Part shown: positions 25,976 to 34,390 of the stretch, in pieces
Numbering within the stretch: the stretch's first letter is position 1
Layout of the letters: every line of letters starts with the position of its first letter
Source of the DNA: Deltaproteobacteria bacterium
Lineage (GTDB): Bacteria; Desulfobacterota; GWC2-55-46
Assembly (NCBI GenBank): GCA_016182655.1
Contig: JACPGB010000047.1
Coordinates: 140,972-204,971 of the forward strand
Length of the DNA stretch: 64,000 bases
Reading direction: 5' to 3'
The notes under the pieces: generated by a model
Told to the model about the DNA's origin: nothing
The model's database searches: none
What the model saw: only the letters and a program-made list of their open reading frames with translations
Made by a program: the position numbers and the translations under genes

Positions 25976-27148
25976 TCAAGATTCAGGCTCTATGTAGTTG
26001 AATATCCTGTTCTCGTAGTTTCTGAGGGTCACCCTCCCCTTTGCCTGGGAGAGCATGTAAGTAGGCGCTACAGGGATCTTGCCTCCGCCACCCGGGGCAT
26101 CTACTACGAACGTCGGGACCGCGTAGCCTGTCGTGTGGCCTCTTAGCTCCTCGATGATGTTTATGCCGACGGAGACAGGCGTCCTGAAGTGGCTTGTGCC
26201 CATGGCCATGTCGCACTGGTAGACGTAGTAGGGGCGGACGCGCACTTTCATGAGCTCGTGCATGAGTTTTTTCATGACGGCAGGCTTGTCGTTCACGCCT
26301 TTCAAGAGAACGGTCTGGCTCCCGAGCGGGATGCCGGCGTCGGCGAGCATGCCACAGGACTTTACGACCTCGGGGGTAATCTCCCTCGGGTGCGAGAAGT
26401 GAATGGAGAGATAGAGCGGGTGGTATTTCTTGAGCATCGAGACGAGCTCCTCGTTCACTCTCATGGGGAGCGTGACCGGGACCCTCGTGCCTATCCTTAT
26501 GATCTCGAGGTGCGGGATGGAGCGGAGCTTCGAGATGTAGCTCTCGAGGACCTCCGTCTTCATCATGAGCGGGTCGCCGCCGGAGATGAGTACGTCGCGG
26601 ATGGACTTCTTTGATTTGATATATTTGTATGCGTCTTCGAAGCGGTCGGTGGGCATGGGCGGGTGTTCCTCGCCGACCATCCTTTTACGGGTGCAGTACC
26701 TGCAGTACATGGCGCAGGAGTCGGTGACTATAAGGAGCGCCCTGTCAGGGTATCTGTGGACGAGGCCCGGGACCGGCGAGTGTGAGTCCTCTCCGCACGG
26801 GTCTATCATCTCGCACGAGGAGACGCTGAACTCCTCGAGGCGCGGGATCGCCTGTTTCCTTATCGGGCACCTGGGGTCGTTCCTGTCGATGAGGGAGAAG
26901 AAGTATGGGGTGATGGCCATGGCGAGCCTGCCTGTGGCCCTCTTTATCCCCTCTTCCTCTCTCCGGGTAAGCGGGATGAGGTCCCGTATCACATCAAGGG
27001 AGGTGATCCGGTTCTTAAGCTGCCATTTCCAGTCGTACCAGCACTCTGGCCGCGAGCCAGGCTCATCTATATATTCTGCTAACTCTGTCTTGTATTTCCT
27101 CGCGGGATTACAACTGGGCGGCTCAGAGCTTATCGACAGCCCTTCCAT
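25976..27148 (-). CDS. kamA: Lysine 2,3-aminomutase family radical SAM enzyme
   Basis: KamA-type enzymes use S-adenosylmethionine, a 4Fe-4S cluster and PLP to move the amino group of L-lysine to give beta-lysine. The 390-residue protein has the cluster motif CAMYCRYC (Cys145, Cys149, Cys152), SGGDPLMM, and the PLP lysine Lys357 in PGGGGKIPVAP. GSQTVLLKGVND and YQCDMAMGTSHFRT are also family patterns. GGAGGAG lies just before the ATG. The gene is second in an operon behind a MerR-like regulator (12 bp gap). No beta-lysine acetyltransferase (ablB) or lysine fermentation genes are adjacent, so the product's fate (osmolyte, EF-P modification or catabolism) is open. A glutamate 2,3-aminomutase is a less likely alternative. 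Confidence 0.9.
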   Translation of the reverse strand: MEGLSISSEPPSCNPARKYKTELAEYIDEPGSRPECWYDWKWQLKNRITSLDVIRDLIPLTRREEEGIKRATGRLAMAITPYFFSLIDRNDPRCPIRKQAIPRLEEFSVSSCEMIDPCGEDSHSPVPGLVHRYPDRALLIVTDSCAMYCRYCTRKRMVGEEHPPMPTDRFEDAYKYIKSKKSIRDVLISGGDPLMMKTEVLESYISKLRSIPHLEIIRIGTRVPVTLPMRVNEELVSMLKKYHPLYLSIHFSHPREITPEVVKSCGMLADAGIPLGSQTVLLKGVNDKPAVMKKLMHELMKVRVRPYYVYQCDMAMGTSHFRTPVSVGINIIEELRGHTTGYAVPTFVVDAPGGGGKIPVAPTYMLSQAKGRVTLRNYENRIFNYIEPES

Positions 27149-27160
27149 TCGGATCTCCTC

Positions 27161-27436
27161 CTACCCCTGAGTGGGTTTTTCGTTTTTTGTGAAGCTCAAC
27201 TGCGGGTTCGAGAGCTCTTCCATCGCTTTTTCAAACGCTATCTTGTATTTGAACCCTTTTTTCAGATACTTCCAGATGTATTCGACCTTCTTCACATCCT
27301 CTTCGGAGTACTCCCTGAACTCCTTTTCCCCGATGACAGTCTTCTGGGGCTTAATAAAGCCCTTCTGCTCAAGGTAGTAGAGCTTTTGCCTCGGTATGTC
27401 TATCTTTGCCAATAGCTCTGGCGTCCTTATCCCCAC
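27161..27436 (-). CDS. Small MerR-like helix-turn-helix protein
   Basis: This 91-residue protein starts with a winged HTH of MerR type: TPELLAKIDIPRQKLYYLEQ followed by KGFIKPQ and REYSEEDVKKVEYIWKYLKKG. It lacks the long dimerisation helix and effector domain of full MerR regulators, so it resembles small MerR-like or excisionase-like proteins. The start is a GTG with AGGAG about 12 bases upstream. It is the first gene of the kamA operon and probably controls it; the A/T-rich DNA upstream with two GTTTAAA boxes is a candidate binding region. Confidence 0.75.
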   Translation of the reverse strand: MGIRTPELLAKIDIPRQKLYYLEQKGFIKPQKTVIGEKEFREYSEEDVKKVEYIWKYLKKGFKYKIAFEKAMEELSNPQLSFTKNEKPTQG

Positions 27437-27944
27437 CCTTATCTAAACTCCTCTTTATTAAAAGCCTGAGCTTGTATGAAATCATTTTTAAGGTTATTTT
27501 TATTCTTATAACAAGTTTAAATTTATTTTAGAGTTTAAATAAAAATTTGTCAAGTGAAAAAATATAGCAAAACCAAGGGGTGGAGTCTCCGGAGTCTTGG
27601 AAGTAAAAAACCCGCCTGGATTTTGCCCACTATCCTAAAAAAGCACGAAAAGAGATATTTATCAGTGACTTTGATTCCGTTTTCATTTATAAACATATCG
27701 GTAACATGGTCAAAGACCTTAAAAAATCTCAAGTAAAGATCTGGAGGGGAGGAGGGCTGATAAGAAGTTCATCTAATGGACAGGGTTATTGATCAAAACC
27801 TGCTTGAGCCTGCACCGAAAGGCAGATGGTGGAAAAAGCCTTTTAAAACAACAGCTTGACTTTCCAGTCGGATTTGTTAATCTTTTAAGATAGCTTTTTT
27901 CCAGTGGATTTCACAAACTTAAGTCTACCGAGGAGTTTTATATT
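27437..27944. other. A/T-rich intergenic region with GTTTAAA boxes, no convincing gene
   Basis: The first 110 bases upstream of the MerR-like gene are strongly A/T-rich and hold AAGTTTAAATTTATTTT and GAGTTTAAATAAAAATTT, a spaced repeat of GTTTAAA. Between 27550 and 27740 both strands are open for about 60 codons, but neither translation resembles a known protein and codon use differs from the neighbours. This may be decayed foreign DNA. A ribosome site (GAGGAG) for the next gene ends the region. Confidence 0.5.
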
Positions 27945-28622
27945 ATGTCCAGACTCTCAACCAATTGGCGTCAGGAGTTCTTTGCGGATGTCGAGCCGAT
28001 AAGGCTCATTGAGCCGCTTGCGTATGTTCTCGGCGCGCAAGATGAGGGCGAGCCTTTTGTATTCAACTACACGGATGCGGTCCTTGTGGCGGGTCACTCA
28101 TGCCCGGCGGTCTCGGGGGCGTACAAACTGACGGCCAAGGCGCTTAAGGCCCTTTACGGAAACGATCTCCCGGTAAGGGGCGAGATAAAGGTCCTTATAA
28201 AGGGCGGCCCCTCTGACCTCGCCTACGGCCCCCAGTCGCATGTCATCTCGCTCATAACCGGGGCGAGCGGCTCAACGGGCTTTAAAGGGCTCGGCGGCAA
28301 CTACGGCAGGAACAACAAGCTATTCTTCGATTCAAAGGATGTCCAGTTCAACACCTTCATCTTCCAGAGGGAAGACAACGGAAAGGCCGTCCAGATCGTC
28401 TATAACCCGCAGGCCCTTCCCGGGGACATGAGGATGAACGACCTCGTGCCGCTGGTCTTAAGGAGCCGGGCGACAAAGGAGCAGAAGGAGCTCTTCTATT
28501 CGCTCTGGCAGGGGAATGTAAAGAAGATACTCCTTGAGGACGAAAAGTACCCGGGGCTCTTTGAAGTAAAGGAGCTCAAAAATTTCTCGTTCCCCAAGGG
28601 GCTTGAGGATTCGTCTTATTAG
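27945..28622 (+). CDS. FmdE-like protein of unknown function
   Basis: The 225-residue soluble protein contains TDAVLVAGHSCPAVSGAYKL followed by TAKALKAL (about residues 44-71), which resembles the HxCPG motif region of FmdE-type proteins, a metal/thiol-binding fold first seen near formylmethanofuran dehydrogenase genes. The His-Ser-Cys-Pro residues are the likely ligands. Later parts (GASGSTGFKGLGGNYGRNN) are glycine-rich and not diagnostic. GAGGAG lies 10 bases before the ATG. A terminator follows, so it is a single gene. The link to FmdE is a motif-level inference; no substrate can be named. Confidence 0.55.
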   Translation: MSRLSTNWRQEFFADVEPIRLIEPLAYVLGAQDEGEPFVFNYTDAVLVAGHSCPAVSGAYKLTAKALKALYGNDLPVRGEIKVLIKGGPSDLAYGPQSHVISLITGASGSTGFKGLGGNYGRNNKLFFDSKDVQFNTFIFQREDNGKAVQIVYNPQALPGDMRMNDLVPLVLRSRATKEQKELFYSLWQGNVKKILLEDEKYPGLFEVKELKNFSFPKGLEDSSY

Positions 28623-28669
28623 CGCCTTGCAGGGCGGGCCCGATAGTCCCTCAAATCGAAACTAAAAAA

Positions 28670-28700
28670 GGGCGGTGTCTTTCCGGCACCGTCCTTTTTT
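28670..28700 (+). terminator. Rho-independent terminator after the FmdE-like gene
   Basis: GGGCGGTG (28670-28677) pairs with CACCGTCC (28687-28694), including one G-T pair, followed by TTTTTT. It separates the FmdE-like gene from fbp. Confidence 0.8.
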
Positions 28701-28805
28701 ATCTTTCGAGTGCATTTTCCATAAAATTGTGTAAAATATCCTTGTTCTCATCGCGCATCCCTTTCATCTCATTAATTCCGCCAAAAAAATATCTAAGGAG
28801 GCTGA

Positions 28806-29792
28806 ATGGCTATCGGGACACCCCTTACGAAGTTTCTTCTTGAAGAGCAGAGACGCTACCCCGAGTCGACCGGCAACTTCACTTCGCTTTTCTCCGACCT
28901 CGTCCTTGCCGCCAAGATCATATCGCGCGAAGTCAACAGGGCCGGGCTTATTGACATACTCGGCTCCACGGGCAGCCAAAACGTCCAGGGCGAGGAGGTC
29001 CAGAAGCTCGACGAGCTCGCTAACGAGATGCTCATAAAGACCATGGAGCACGGCGGCCACCTCTCGGGCATGGCGTCCGAAGAGATGGAGGAGATAGTAA
29101 AGGTGGACGGCAGGTTCCCGCGCGGCAGTTACCTCCTCCTCTTCGACCCGCTCGACGGCTCGTCCAACATAGATGTGAACATTAGCGTCGGAACGATATT
29201 CTCGATACTCAAGTGCCCGTCCGCCGAGACGACGACAAAGGACTTCCTCCAGCCCGGGACCCGGCAGGTCTGCGCCGGATACATACTCTACGGCTCCTCC
29301 ACCATGCTCGTCTACACGACAGGCCACGGCGTCCACGGCTTCACGCTCGACCCGTCGGTAGGAGAGTTCCTCCTCTCGCACGAGGACATCAGGATCCCGG
29401 ATAAGGGCAAGACCTACAGCATAAACGAGGGGAACTCGAAGCACTGGTTCCCGGCGACCTCCATGTACATAGAAAAGCTAAAGGCGAGCGAGAAGGGCTG
29501 TAGCGCGAGATACGTCGGCTCGCTCGTCGCCGACTTTCACAGGAACCTTTTGAAGGGCGGCATATTCCTCTATCCGGCCGACAAGAAGTCGAAGAACGGC
29601 AAGCTCAGGCTCCTGTACGAAGCGAACCCGCTGTCTTTCATAGTAGAGCAGGCAGGGGGGAAGTCATCGACAGGGGACAAGAGGATACTCGAGATAGTCC
29701 CGGAGGAGCTCCACCAGAGGACGCCGCTCATCATCGGCTCAAAGGCCGACGTCGAGGAGGCCGAGAGCTTCTGGAAGTACCAGGAGGCGTAA
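28806..29792 (+). CDS. fbp: Fructose-1,6-bisphosphatase class I
   Basis: This enzyme hydrolyses fructose-1,6-bisphosphate to fructose-6-phosphate in gluconeogenesis. The 328-residue protein carries the class I metal and substrate motifs: SEEMEE (near 97-102), DPLDGSSNIDVN (119-130), the substrate-binding YVGSLVADFHR and KLRLLYEANPLSFIVEQAGG. TGNFTSLFSDL near the start corresponds to the allosteric N-terminal helix. AGGAGG precedes the ATG. The gene is flanked by the FmdE terminator and repeat R3, so it is monocistronic. Confidence 0.97.
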   Translation: MAIGTPLTKFLLEEQRRYPESTGNFTSLFSDLVLAAKIISREVNRAGLIDILGSTGSQNVQGEEVQKLDELANEMLIKTMEHGGHLSGMASEEMEEIVKVDGRFPRGSYLLLFDPLDGSSNIDVNISVGTIFSILKCPSAETTTKDFLQPGTRQVCAGYILYGSSTMLVYTTGHGVHGFTLDPSVGEFLLSHEDIRIPDKGKTYSINEGNSKHWFPATSMYIEKLKASEKGCSARYVGSLVADFHRNLLKGGIFLYPADKKSKNGKLRLLYEANPLSFIVEQAGGKSSTGDKRILEIVPEELHQRTPLIIGSKADVEEAESFWKYQEA

Positions 29793-29801
29793 GATAAAAT
29801 G

Positions 29802-30049
29802 AACTACCCCGCCGAAGCAGGGGTATCTTCTAATACCTCCCCTCCCTTGATGGGGACTGAGGGGAGGGTGACTGCTCGGCGCAGGGCCAAAGACACCCGG
29901 AGCCCCACTGGATAACATGAGCCCCGGATGTTGGTTACGGATTTGCCCGCCCGGCCAGGGCTTCACCCCCACCCCGGCCCTCCCCCATCAAGGGGGAGGG
30001 GATTAAAAACGCGGCAAGCCGGGGGGTATTAGACCCTAAGAGAGAATAA
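29802..30049 (+). repeat. Dispersed repeat R, copy R3, interrupted by an M unit
   Basis: The R hairpins are recognisable on both sides (CCCCGCCGAAGCAGGGGTAT at the left, CCCCCATCAAGGGGGAGGGG and CGCGGCAAGCCGGGGGGTAT at the right). The central GGGTGA (ending 29871) is separated from TTCACCCCC (from 29962) by exactly 90 bp, an M unit in plus orientation. Confidence 0.85.
29872..29961 (+). repeat. Repeat M inside R3
   Basis: The unit begins CTGCTCGGCGCAGGGCCAAA and ends GGATTTGCCCGCCCGGCCAG. The interior of about 50 bp is unique in the window. Its position between the two facing arms of R matches three other R copies. Confidence 0.8.
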
Positions 30050-30112
30050 AGAACTTCCGAAAGAGGCGGGCCTTAAAACCCCGCCTTTCTTTCATGGGGG
30101 AGGGGACTACCT

Positions 30113-30141
30113 TGACATTGAAAGTCATTTTCAATATACTG
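30113..30141 (+). promoter_or_regulatory. Sigma-70-type promoter with Fur-like dyad for the CDF gene
   Basis: A TTGACA -35 box and a TATACT -10 box lie 16-17 bases apart. The spacer holds an A/T-rich dyad containing AAAGTCATTTTCAA, close to a Fur-type operator. A repressor bound here would block RNA polymerase, so the downstream cation transporter is probably metal-regulated. Confidence 0.65.
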
Positions 30142-30175
30142 GAGCATCTTGCGCCCGTTGCCCCAAAAGGACTCA

Positions 30176-30784
30176 ATGGCTGAACTTCACAAAAAGGCGC
30201 TCTACCTCGAGTACTTCACCGTCGGGTACAATATACTCGAGGGCGTCTTCTCCATCCTTGCGGGGTATCTCGCGTCCTCTATCGCGCTTATCGGGTTCGG
30301 GCTCGACAGCGGGATCGAATCGCTCTCGGGCGCTGTTTTGATTTGGCGGCTCTCGCTCCACGGCAAGATCACGGAATGCGAAGAGGAGAGGGTGGAGAAA
30401 AAAGCGGTAAGGTTCGTGGGCGTGAGCTTCTTCGTCCTCGGGGCCTATGTACTCTTCGAGTCCGCAAGAAAACTCTATCTGCATGAACACCCGGAGCCAT
30501 CGCTATTTGGCATCATAATAGCGGTCCTCTCAATTATCATAATGCCCGCGCTCTCTTATTCCAAAATGAAGATAGCAAGAGAGATAGGGTCAAGGTCGCT
30601 TGAGGCGGATTCCCGCCAGACGCTCATCTGCTCGCTCTTGTCCGTTGCGCTCATAATCGGCCTCGGGCTCAATTACCTCTTCGGCATCTGGTGGGCAGAC
30701 CCTGTAGCCGCGCTCGTCATCGTTGCGTTCATAGTGAGGGAAGGGTATGAGGCGCTCTTTGAGGAGAAGGCGTGCGGGTGTTGA
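30176..30784 (+). CDS. Cation diffusion facilitator-like membrane protein
   Basis: This 202-residue protein has five to six hydrophobic segments in the pattern of the CDF transmembrane domain. The metal-site regions are IGFGLDSGIESLSG in the second helix and SRSLEADSRQTLI in the fifth, the positions of the usual D/HxxxD pairs. The cytoplasmic C-terminal domain of full CDF proteins is missing and the chain ends in CGC, a possible metal ligand. Such proteins export Zn, Fe or Mn. The ATG at 30176 was chosen because AAAGGA lies just upstream; a TTG at 30149 is in frame. The promoter carries a Fur-like dyad, which favours iron or manganese. Confidence 0.8.
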   Translation: MAELHKKALYLEYFTVGYNILEGVFSILAGYLASSIALIGFGLDSGIESLSGAVLIWRLSLHGKITECEEERVEKKAVRFVGVSFFVLGAYVLFESARKLYLHEHPEPSLFGIIIAVLSIIIMPALSYSKMKIAREIGSRSLEADSRQTLICSLLSVALIIGLGLNYLFGIWWADPVAALVIVAFIVREGYEALFEEKACGC

Positions 30785-30884
30785 TGAGTTCAAAAGTTAT
30801 TTGGGCTGTTTGCAAAAGAGTGGTTAAAACCTTTCCCCTCACCCCGGCCCTCTCCCACAATGGGAGATGGTGACTAAAAACTTG

Positions 30885-31265
30885 CTACAGCGTCTTTTTT
30901 ATCCTGGCGAAATACTCTTCCGCGCTCTCCCTCGACTCGAAGTACGCGACAGACCCGTCGTCCTTTAACGCGATGAAGGAGTCGGCCTTGTTTATCTTTT
31001 TATGCGTGAGCGGGTCCTTCGCGTAGCGGAGCGCCGGGTCCTGCCTGATGCGCGCCTCGCAATTTTTGCAACAGACGTAATATGTCCTGCCGTCTATCGG
31101 GACCTCTATCGTCGGATAGCCCGGGACACGGTTGGCGACCATGCAGATATCCCTGGACGGAAGGGTCTTTACTTCGGCTTTCGCGTAAGAGAAACAAGAG
31201 GCCCACGCCGCGACAACGACGAGCATGGTTATCAATATCCTAAGCCGCACCCTATTTCCCTTCAT
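30885..31265 (-). CDS. Exported TRASH/YHS-like metal-binding protein
   Basis: The 126-residue protein has a signal peptide (ILITMLVVVAAWASCFSYAKA) and then a small domain with Cys41, Cys65, Cys66 and Cys69 (YYVCCKNCEARI). This spacing and the aromatic flanks resemble TRASH/YHS heavy-metal domains. The text after it (PALRYAKDPLTHKKINKADS followed by FIALKDDG) matches proteins that sense or carry copper-like metals in the periplasm, such as NosL-like domains. GGAGAG precedes the ATG. It lies 13 bp downstream of mnmE and convergent to the CDF-like gene; the pair may serve metal homeostasis. Metal identity is not known. Confidence 0.65.
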   Translation of the reverse strand: MKGNRVRLRILITMLVVVAAWASCFSYAKAEVKTLPSRDICMVANRVPGYPTIEVPIDGRTYYVCCKNCEARIRQDPALRYAKDPLTHKKINKADSFIALKDDGSVAYFESRESAEEYFARIKKTL

Positions 31266-31278
31266 CTCTCCACCGCCT

Positions 31279-32658
31279 TTATTTTCCTATGCAGAAGTTC
31301 TCGAATATTTTATCGAGTATATCCTCGGTCGTCGTCTCCCCGGTTATCTCACCGAGACTGTCGATCGCCGATCGGAGGTCCGTGGCAACGAGCTCCCGTG
31401 GGAGCCCCCTATCAATTGCTGCGCGCGCGCGATCGATCCCGTCAAGCGCGCGCTCCAGCGAGAGCTTGTGCCGTAATGACACAATGAGCTCCCCTTCGGC
31501 GGCGTCCGCTTGAGACGCCCCATGCGCATGTCCCGTTGCCTCCCTGAATATCCCGTCCTTCAGGGCCTCTATGCCGTCGGAAGTAAGCGCCGAGATAAAA
31601 ACGACGTTGAAGCCTCTCAGAGCCGGTATCTCCCTCATGCCCGCGATATCGGTCTTGTTCATAGCCACTATTATCTTCTTGTCCCGAAGGCCGTCAAGGT
31701 TCGCGAGGTCCTCGTCAAGGTTTTTCGAGGAGGCGTCGACGACATAGATGATGAGCCCGGCATCCTTGATTTTTCCACGCGCGGCCTCGACACCCATCCT
31801 CTCGACGAAGTCGCCGGTCTCACGCAAGCCCGCCGTGTCCATTAGCCGCACGGGCAGGCCCCTTATGTTTACTACCTCCTCTATTACATCCCTCGTCGTG
31901 CCCGGGACAGGCGTCACTATGGCGCGCTCCTCCATAAGAAGGATATTCAAGAGGCTCGATTTGCCGGCGTTGGGTCTGCCGAGTATAAGCACCTTTATGC
32001 CGTCCCTTATGACCCTGCCCTCGTCAAAGGTGAGGAGGAGGCGCCTTATCGACTCTCCCTTCTCGCCAAGGACCCTTAAAGCCGCCTCCCCTGGCATCTC
32101 GTCTATCTCGTCCTCGGGAAAATCGAGCTCGGCCTCAAGATGGGAAAGGAGGTCCAATAGCCCTTCTTTTATAAATGCGACCCTCCTCCCGAGCATCCCC
32201 TGAAGACGATTCGAGGCCGAACTCAAGGCTGTCTCGGTCTGGGCCCTGATGATGTCGATGACCGCCTCTGCCTGCGAGAGGTCGAGCTTGCCGTTCAGGA
32301 ACGCCCGTTTCGTGAACTCCCCGGGCAGGGCAAGGCGAGCCCCGCGCCTCAATAACTCTCCCAGGATCTTTTTCAAGAGAAGCGGGCCGCCGTGGCAGTG
32401 GAGCTCGACGACGTCCTCGCCTGTTGCGGACCTCGGCCCCTTCATGAAGACCATGAGGGCGGCGTCAAGCACCGCGCCCGTCGGGTCTTTTATAAGGCCG
32501 CTATGGAGATACCTCTCCCTCAAGGGGCGTGAAACGGGGTTAAAAACGCGGAGCGCGGTCTCCACGGCCTTGGGCCCGCTCAACCTTATTATCCCGATCC
32601 CGCCTTCTCCCCATGCCGTTGAAATAGCGGCTATCGTCTCTTGAACGTCGCTCGTCAT
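31279..32658 (-). CDS. mnmE: tRNA uridine-5-carboxymethylaminomethyl modification GTPase
   Basis: MnmE works with MnmG to build the cmnm5 group on U34 of tRNAs that read split codon boxes. The 459-residue protein has an N-terminal THF-binding domain (GEGGIGIIRLSGP), helical domain, and an inserted G domain with GRPNAGKS (227-234), TRDVIEE, DTAG and NKTD. The C-terminal CIGK carries the essential cysteine. The start ATG is not preceded by an obvious ribosome site. Neighbours yidC and upstream genes form the usual cluster, but jag and mnmG are missing and a hairpin terminator lies between yidC and mnmE, so mnmE may have its own promoter. Confidence 0.97.
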   Translation of the reverse strand: MTSDVQETIAAISTAWGEGGIGIIRLSGPKAVETALRVFNPVSRPLRERYLHSGLIKDPTGAVLDAALMVFMKGPRSATGEDVVELHCHGGPLLLKKILGELLRRGARLALPGEFTKRAFLNGKLDLSQAEAVIDIIRAQTETALSSASNRLQGMLGRRVAFIKEGLLDLLSHLEAELDFPEDEIDEMPGEAALRVLGEKGESIRRLLLTFDEGRVIRDGIKVLILGRPNAGKSSLLNILLMEERAIVTPVPGTTRDVIEEVVNIRGLPVRLMDTAGLRETGDFVERMGVEAARGKIKDAGLIIYVVDASSKNLDEDLANLDGLRDKKIIVAMNKTDIAGMREIPALRGFNVVFISALTSDGIEALKDGIFREATGHAHGASQADAAEGELIVSLRHKLSLERALDGIDRARAAIDRGLPRELVATDLRSAIDSLGEITGETTTEDILDKIFENFCIGK

Positions 32659-32727
32659 ATGTAAATATTATATAAAAATAAGGTGGCCCGGGTCAACAAA
32701 TCACCTGAGCTTTCCGGAGCCACAAAA

Positions 32728-32755
32728 AAAGGCGGGGACTCAAGTCCCCGCCTTT
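32728..32755. terminator. Terminator between yidC and mnmE
   Basis: AAAGGCGGGGACT (32728-32740) pairs with AGTCCCCGCCTTT (32743-32755). On the minus strand a TTTTTTT run follows. It ends the rpmH-yidC transcript, or attenuates read-through into mnmE. Confidence 0.85.
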
Positions 32756-32779
32756 GATAGTGCCGGTTTAGATCTTTTC

Positions 32780-34378
32780 CTATGCCTTCGCCTTCGCCGG
32801 GGTCCTCTGTATATAGTACTGCTGGGCGATCGATAAGACGTTGTTCACAAGCCAGTATATGACGAGTCCAGAAGGGAAACTCAGGAACATGAAGGTGAAT
32901 ACGACCGGCATGATGAGCATTATCTTCGCCTGCGCCGGGTCGACCGTAGTCGGCGTCATCTTCTGCTGGAGGAACATCGTCGCGCCCATGATGATCGGCG
33001 AGATATAGTAGGGGTCCTTGTCGGACAAGTCCGTTATCCAGAAAAAGAACGGGGCGTGCCGGAGTTCTATAGCGACGTAGAGGACCTCGTAGAGGCCTAT
33101 GAAGACCGGTATCTGGAGTATCATCGGCAGGCACCCGCCGACGGGGTTCACCTTGTACCTCTTGTAGAGCTCCATGAGCTCCTTGTTCAGCTTTTCCTTG
33201 TTGTCCTTGTACTTCTCCTTTATGGCCGCAAGCTGGGGCTGTATGTTCTGAAGCTCCTTCATGGATTTGAGGCTGTGCTTCGTAAGCGGATAAAAGACGA
33301 CCTTCGTCATGAAGGTAAGGATGATTATGGCTATCCCGTAATTGCCCACATACCTTTCGAGGAAGTTGAGTACCACGAGGAACGGCTTGGCAATGACCGC
33401 GAACCAGCCGAACTCGATAGCCTCCTCGAGTCCCGCCTTGTATGAAAGGAGGAGGTCGTATTCCTTCGGCCCGATAAAGGTCTTGAACGCGACTGTCTTC
33501 GTCTCCCCCGGCGCGAGCGATATCTGGGCCGAGAGCGTGGCCTTTGACGAAGCCGAGGAAGAGACCTCGGTCAACCAGTTGAGGGCGGATTCAGACGACG
33601 GGATTATCGCGGAGAGGAAGTACTTGCTTTCGAGCCCGATCCAGCGCGGGGGTTCGGCGCCGGTCTTTTGCGCCTCGTCCGCGGCCTGCCTCAAGAGCTT
33701 TCCCTTAGTCGTGCTGACGAGGGGCCCGGTGTGATAACCGGAGGCATCCTTGCCCGCGACATTTGCCGCAAGCACCGTCTCAAGAGAGCCCTGGAACGGA
33801 GCGCCCGTGGTATTCGTGACCGTTATCTCGGTATCGACAAGGTAGCTCTCGCCGGTGAACTTGTACTTCTTGTCCACCCTCAAGCCTTTTGCAGAGCCTG
33901 AGTACGCGAGCACCCCGGCGCCCTGGGGCTCGACGACGACGCCGGTCGAAGCCGCTTCAAGGACGACATTTTCAGCCGCGCCACCGGCGGGCCTTATGAA
34001 GGTGGAAAGAGACCCCATCCTCGCGACCGACTCGGCGAGGTTCACGCCCCTGGACCTGTCCTTTATCGAGGCCTCGTACTTCTTGAGCTCCCACCTCTTG
34101 AGGCCGCCGCCGACACTGGAAAACGCCGCCTTTATGAGCGGGGTCTCGACGGTGGTGAGGGTCTCCTTTACGGGCTTTTCAGGGGCGGCCTTGGGCTCAG
34201 CCTGGACAGAAGGGGCAATAGTACCCGGGGCTATCTCGCTTGGTACTGCCTCGGTCTTCTTCTCTGTCGCGGCGGTCTCTGTCTTGGGCTTCGGCGGGTT
34301 TATCCAGTTGAGCACATAGGGGTAGCCTAACATCACCCCCATGGAAAGGACTATTGCATAGATGAGTCTCTTGTCCAT
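32780..34378 (-). CDS. yidC: Membrane protein insertase YidC
   Basis: YidC inserts and folds inner membrane proteins alone or with SecYEG. The 532-residue protein has an N-terminal membrane anchor (IYAIVLSMGVMLGYPYVL), a Pro/Ala/Glu-rich linker, a large periplasmic beta domain (about 70-330) and the conserved five-helix core with NYGIAIIILTFMTKVVFYPL, QPQLAAIKEKYKDNKEKLNK and GGCLPMILQIPVFIGLYEVL. This is the Gram-negative long form. It lies 12 bp after yidD in the rpmH-rnpA-yidD-yidC operon. Confidence 0.97.
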   Translation of the reverse strand: MDKRLIYAIVLSMGVMLGYPYVLNWINPPKPKTETAATEKKTEAVPSEIAPGTIAPSVQAEPKAAPEKPVKETLTTVETPLIKAAFSSVGGGLKRWELKKYEASIKDRSRGVNLAESVARMGSLSTFIRPAGGAAENVVLEAASTGVVVEPQGAGVLAYSGSAKGLRVDKKYKFTGESYLVDTEITVTNTTGAPFQGSLETVLAANVAGKDASGYHTGPLVSTTKGKLLRQAADEAQKTGAEPPRWIGLESKYFLSAIIPSSESALNWLTEVSSSASSKATLSAQISLAPGETKTVAFKTFIGPKEYDLLLSYKAGLEEAIEFGWFAVIAKPFLVVLNFLERYVGNYGIAIIILTFMTKVVFYPLTKHSLKSMKELQNIQPQLAAIKEKYKDNKEKLNKELMELYKRYKVNPVGGCLPMILQIPVFIGLYEVLYVAIELRHAPFFFWITDLSDKDPYYISPIIMGATMFLQQKMTPTTVDPAQAKIMLIMPVVFTFMFLSFPSGLVIYWLVNNVLSIAQQYYIQRTPAKAKA

Positions 34379-34390
34379 TTTTAAGCCTTC

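Noticed and set aside
27550..27740. Small genes on either strand (about 60 codons)
   Set aside because: Both strands are open over the same bases, with no ribosome site or recognisable product.
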